Of a DNA stretch of 64,000 nt, positions 63,886 to 64,000 are shown piece after piece. Under the pieces are notes generated by a model. It saw only the letters and a program-made list of their open reading frames with translations, did not search any database and had not been told where the DNA came from. The number at the start of each line of letters is the position of its first letter. Position 1 is the first letter of the stretch. Where the stretch lies: assembly GCA_902363625.1 (NCBI GenBank), contig CABJAS010000001.1:211031-275030 (forward strand), in the 5' to 3' direction. This stretch comes from Clostridiaceae bacterium (GTDB lineage: Bacteria; Bacillota_I; Bacilli_A; Erysipelotrichales; Coprobacillaceae). The translations under genes and the position numbers were made by a program.

Positions 63886-64000
63886 ATCGGGACATGCAAA
63901 GAATCACATTCGTCTGGAAAAAGCACAAAGACGAACTTTTGATCATGCATATCCATGTCTCCAATCCGATGAATAATTTGCAGGAGGGAGAAATCTATCG
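63471..64000 (+). CDS. Inverted partial copy of the LytTR gene, open at the window edge
   Basis: It starts MKKEDIHHCIELTKELM like the gene at 62178-62984 and reads the same for 138 codons. It then repeats the 37-residue stretch from GEIYRDMQ to NNLQE in frame instead of continuing into GEIFPHK and the LytTR domain. The frame is still open at base 64000. It is either a real second copy, a cassette of an invertible system, or an assembly fold-back. Confidence 0.5.
   Translation, partial: MKKEDIHHCIELTKELMIRHYKKDDDFAISYLHRSCIWIGSCAEEFYQGKEEIASVLKKEANELPDIELTAFDYVCASHDTHSCVITGRHTGQTTRSSGEIYRDMQRITFVWKKHKDELLIMHIHVSNPMNNLQEGEIYRDMQRITFVWKKHKDELLIMHIHVSNPMNNLQEGEIY
63765..63996 (+). repeat. 111-bp in-frame tandem repeat
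   Basis: The 10-mer GGAGAAATCT occurs at 63765, 63876 and 63987, with identical 111-bp units between. Two full units and the start of a third are visible. The same 10-mer occurs at both ends of the segment in the single-copy gene. Confidence 0.85.

Overview
The window reads as a chromosome segment of a low-GC Gram-positive bacterium. The SipW-type signal peptidases, CnaB/SdrD-type adhesin, small type IV pilus cluster, YtrA-type GntR operon and very strong coding bias to one strand (nearly everything on minus) fit the Bacillota. A gut Erysipelotrichia-like anaerobe is my best guess, but the taxon is inferred from gene content only; there is no rRNA or tRNA here to settle it.

Layout. 1-10.5 kb: end of an AAC(3)-like acetyltransferase, two lipoproteins (one a GH18 glycosidase), a divergent PurF whose catalytic cysteine position is serine, a YfcE-like phosphoesterase, and a two-gene c-di-GMP pair (GGDEF cyclase with I-site, plus a degenerate-GGDEF/intact-EAL protein). 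10.7-32 kb: a cell-surface block with a repeat-containing membrane-anchored surface protein, a pilin-like protein, an about 4,090-residue CnaB/SdrD adhesin that is split by one base, its adjacent BTAD-type regulator, and a seven-gene type IV pilus cluster. 32-43.9 kb: housekeeping and small regulators (YtrA-like ABC operon, OYE/HxlR pair, LysR, a membrane GGDEF cyclase, a DUF134-NifX fusion, a RibD-like reductase, an AlkD pseudogene, a phage-tail-tube-like protein, an Hsp90-labelled small protein, TetR). 43.9-47.6 kb: an AT-rich accessory strip with a DUF4365 nuclease-like gene and relics of IS110 and serine-recombinase genes.

47.6-63 kb is the most distinctive part. It is a single-direction locus running from 63 to 47.6 kb: LytTR regulator, 71-residue protein, degenerate-GGDEF/EAL phosphodiesterase, SipW peptidase, TasA/camelysin-like fibre protein, an intergenic region with strong hairpins, a 532-residue membrane-anchored protein, a second SipW, two more TasA-like proteins, and a 2,517-residue secreted glycine-turn-rich protein. 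It looks like an extracellular fibre or matrix system whose export is translationally coupled to a c-di-GMP phosphodiesterase. Its leader is flanked by a perfect 468-bp inverted repeat, followed on the right by in-frame 111-bp tandem repeats running off the window end. This is either an invertible switch or an assembly fold-back.

The unifying theme is surface attachment under c-di-GMP control. Five proteins carry GGDEF/EAL-type domains or relics, one of them fused to the DNA-binding regulator just upstream of the giant adhesin. The same NTF2-like sensor domain appears to front three separate signalling proteins.
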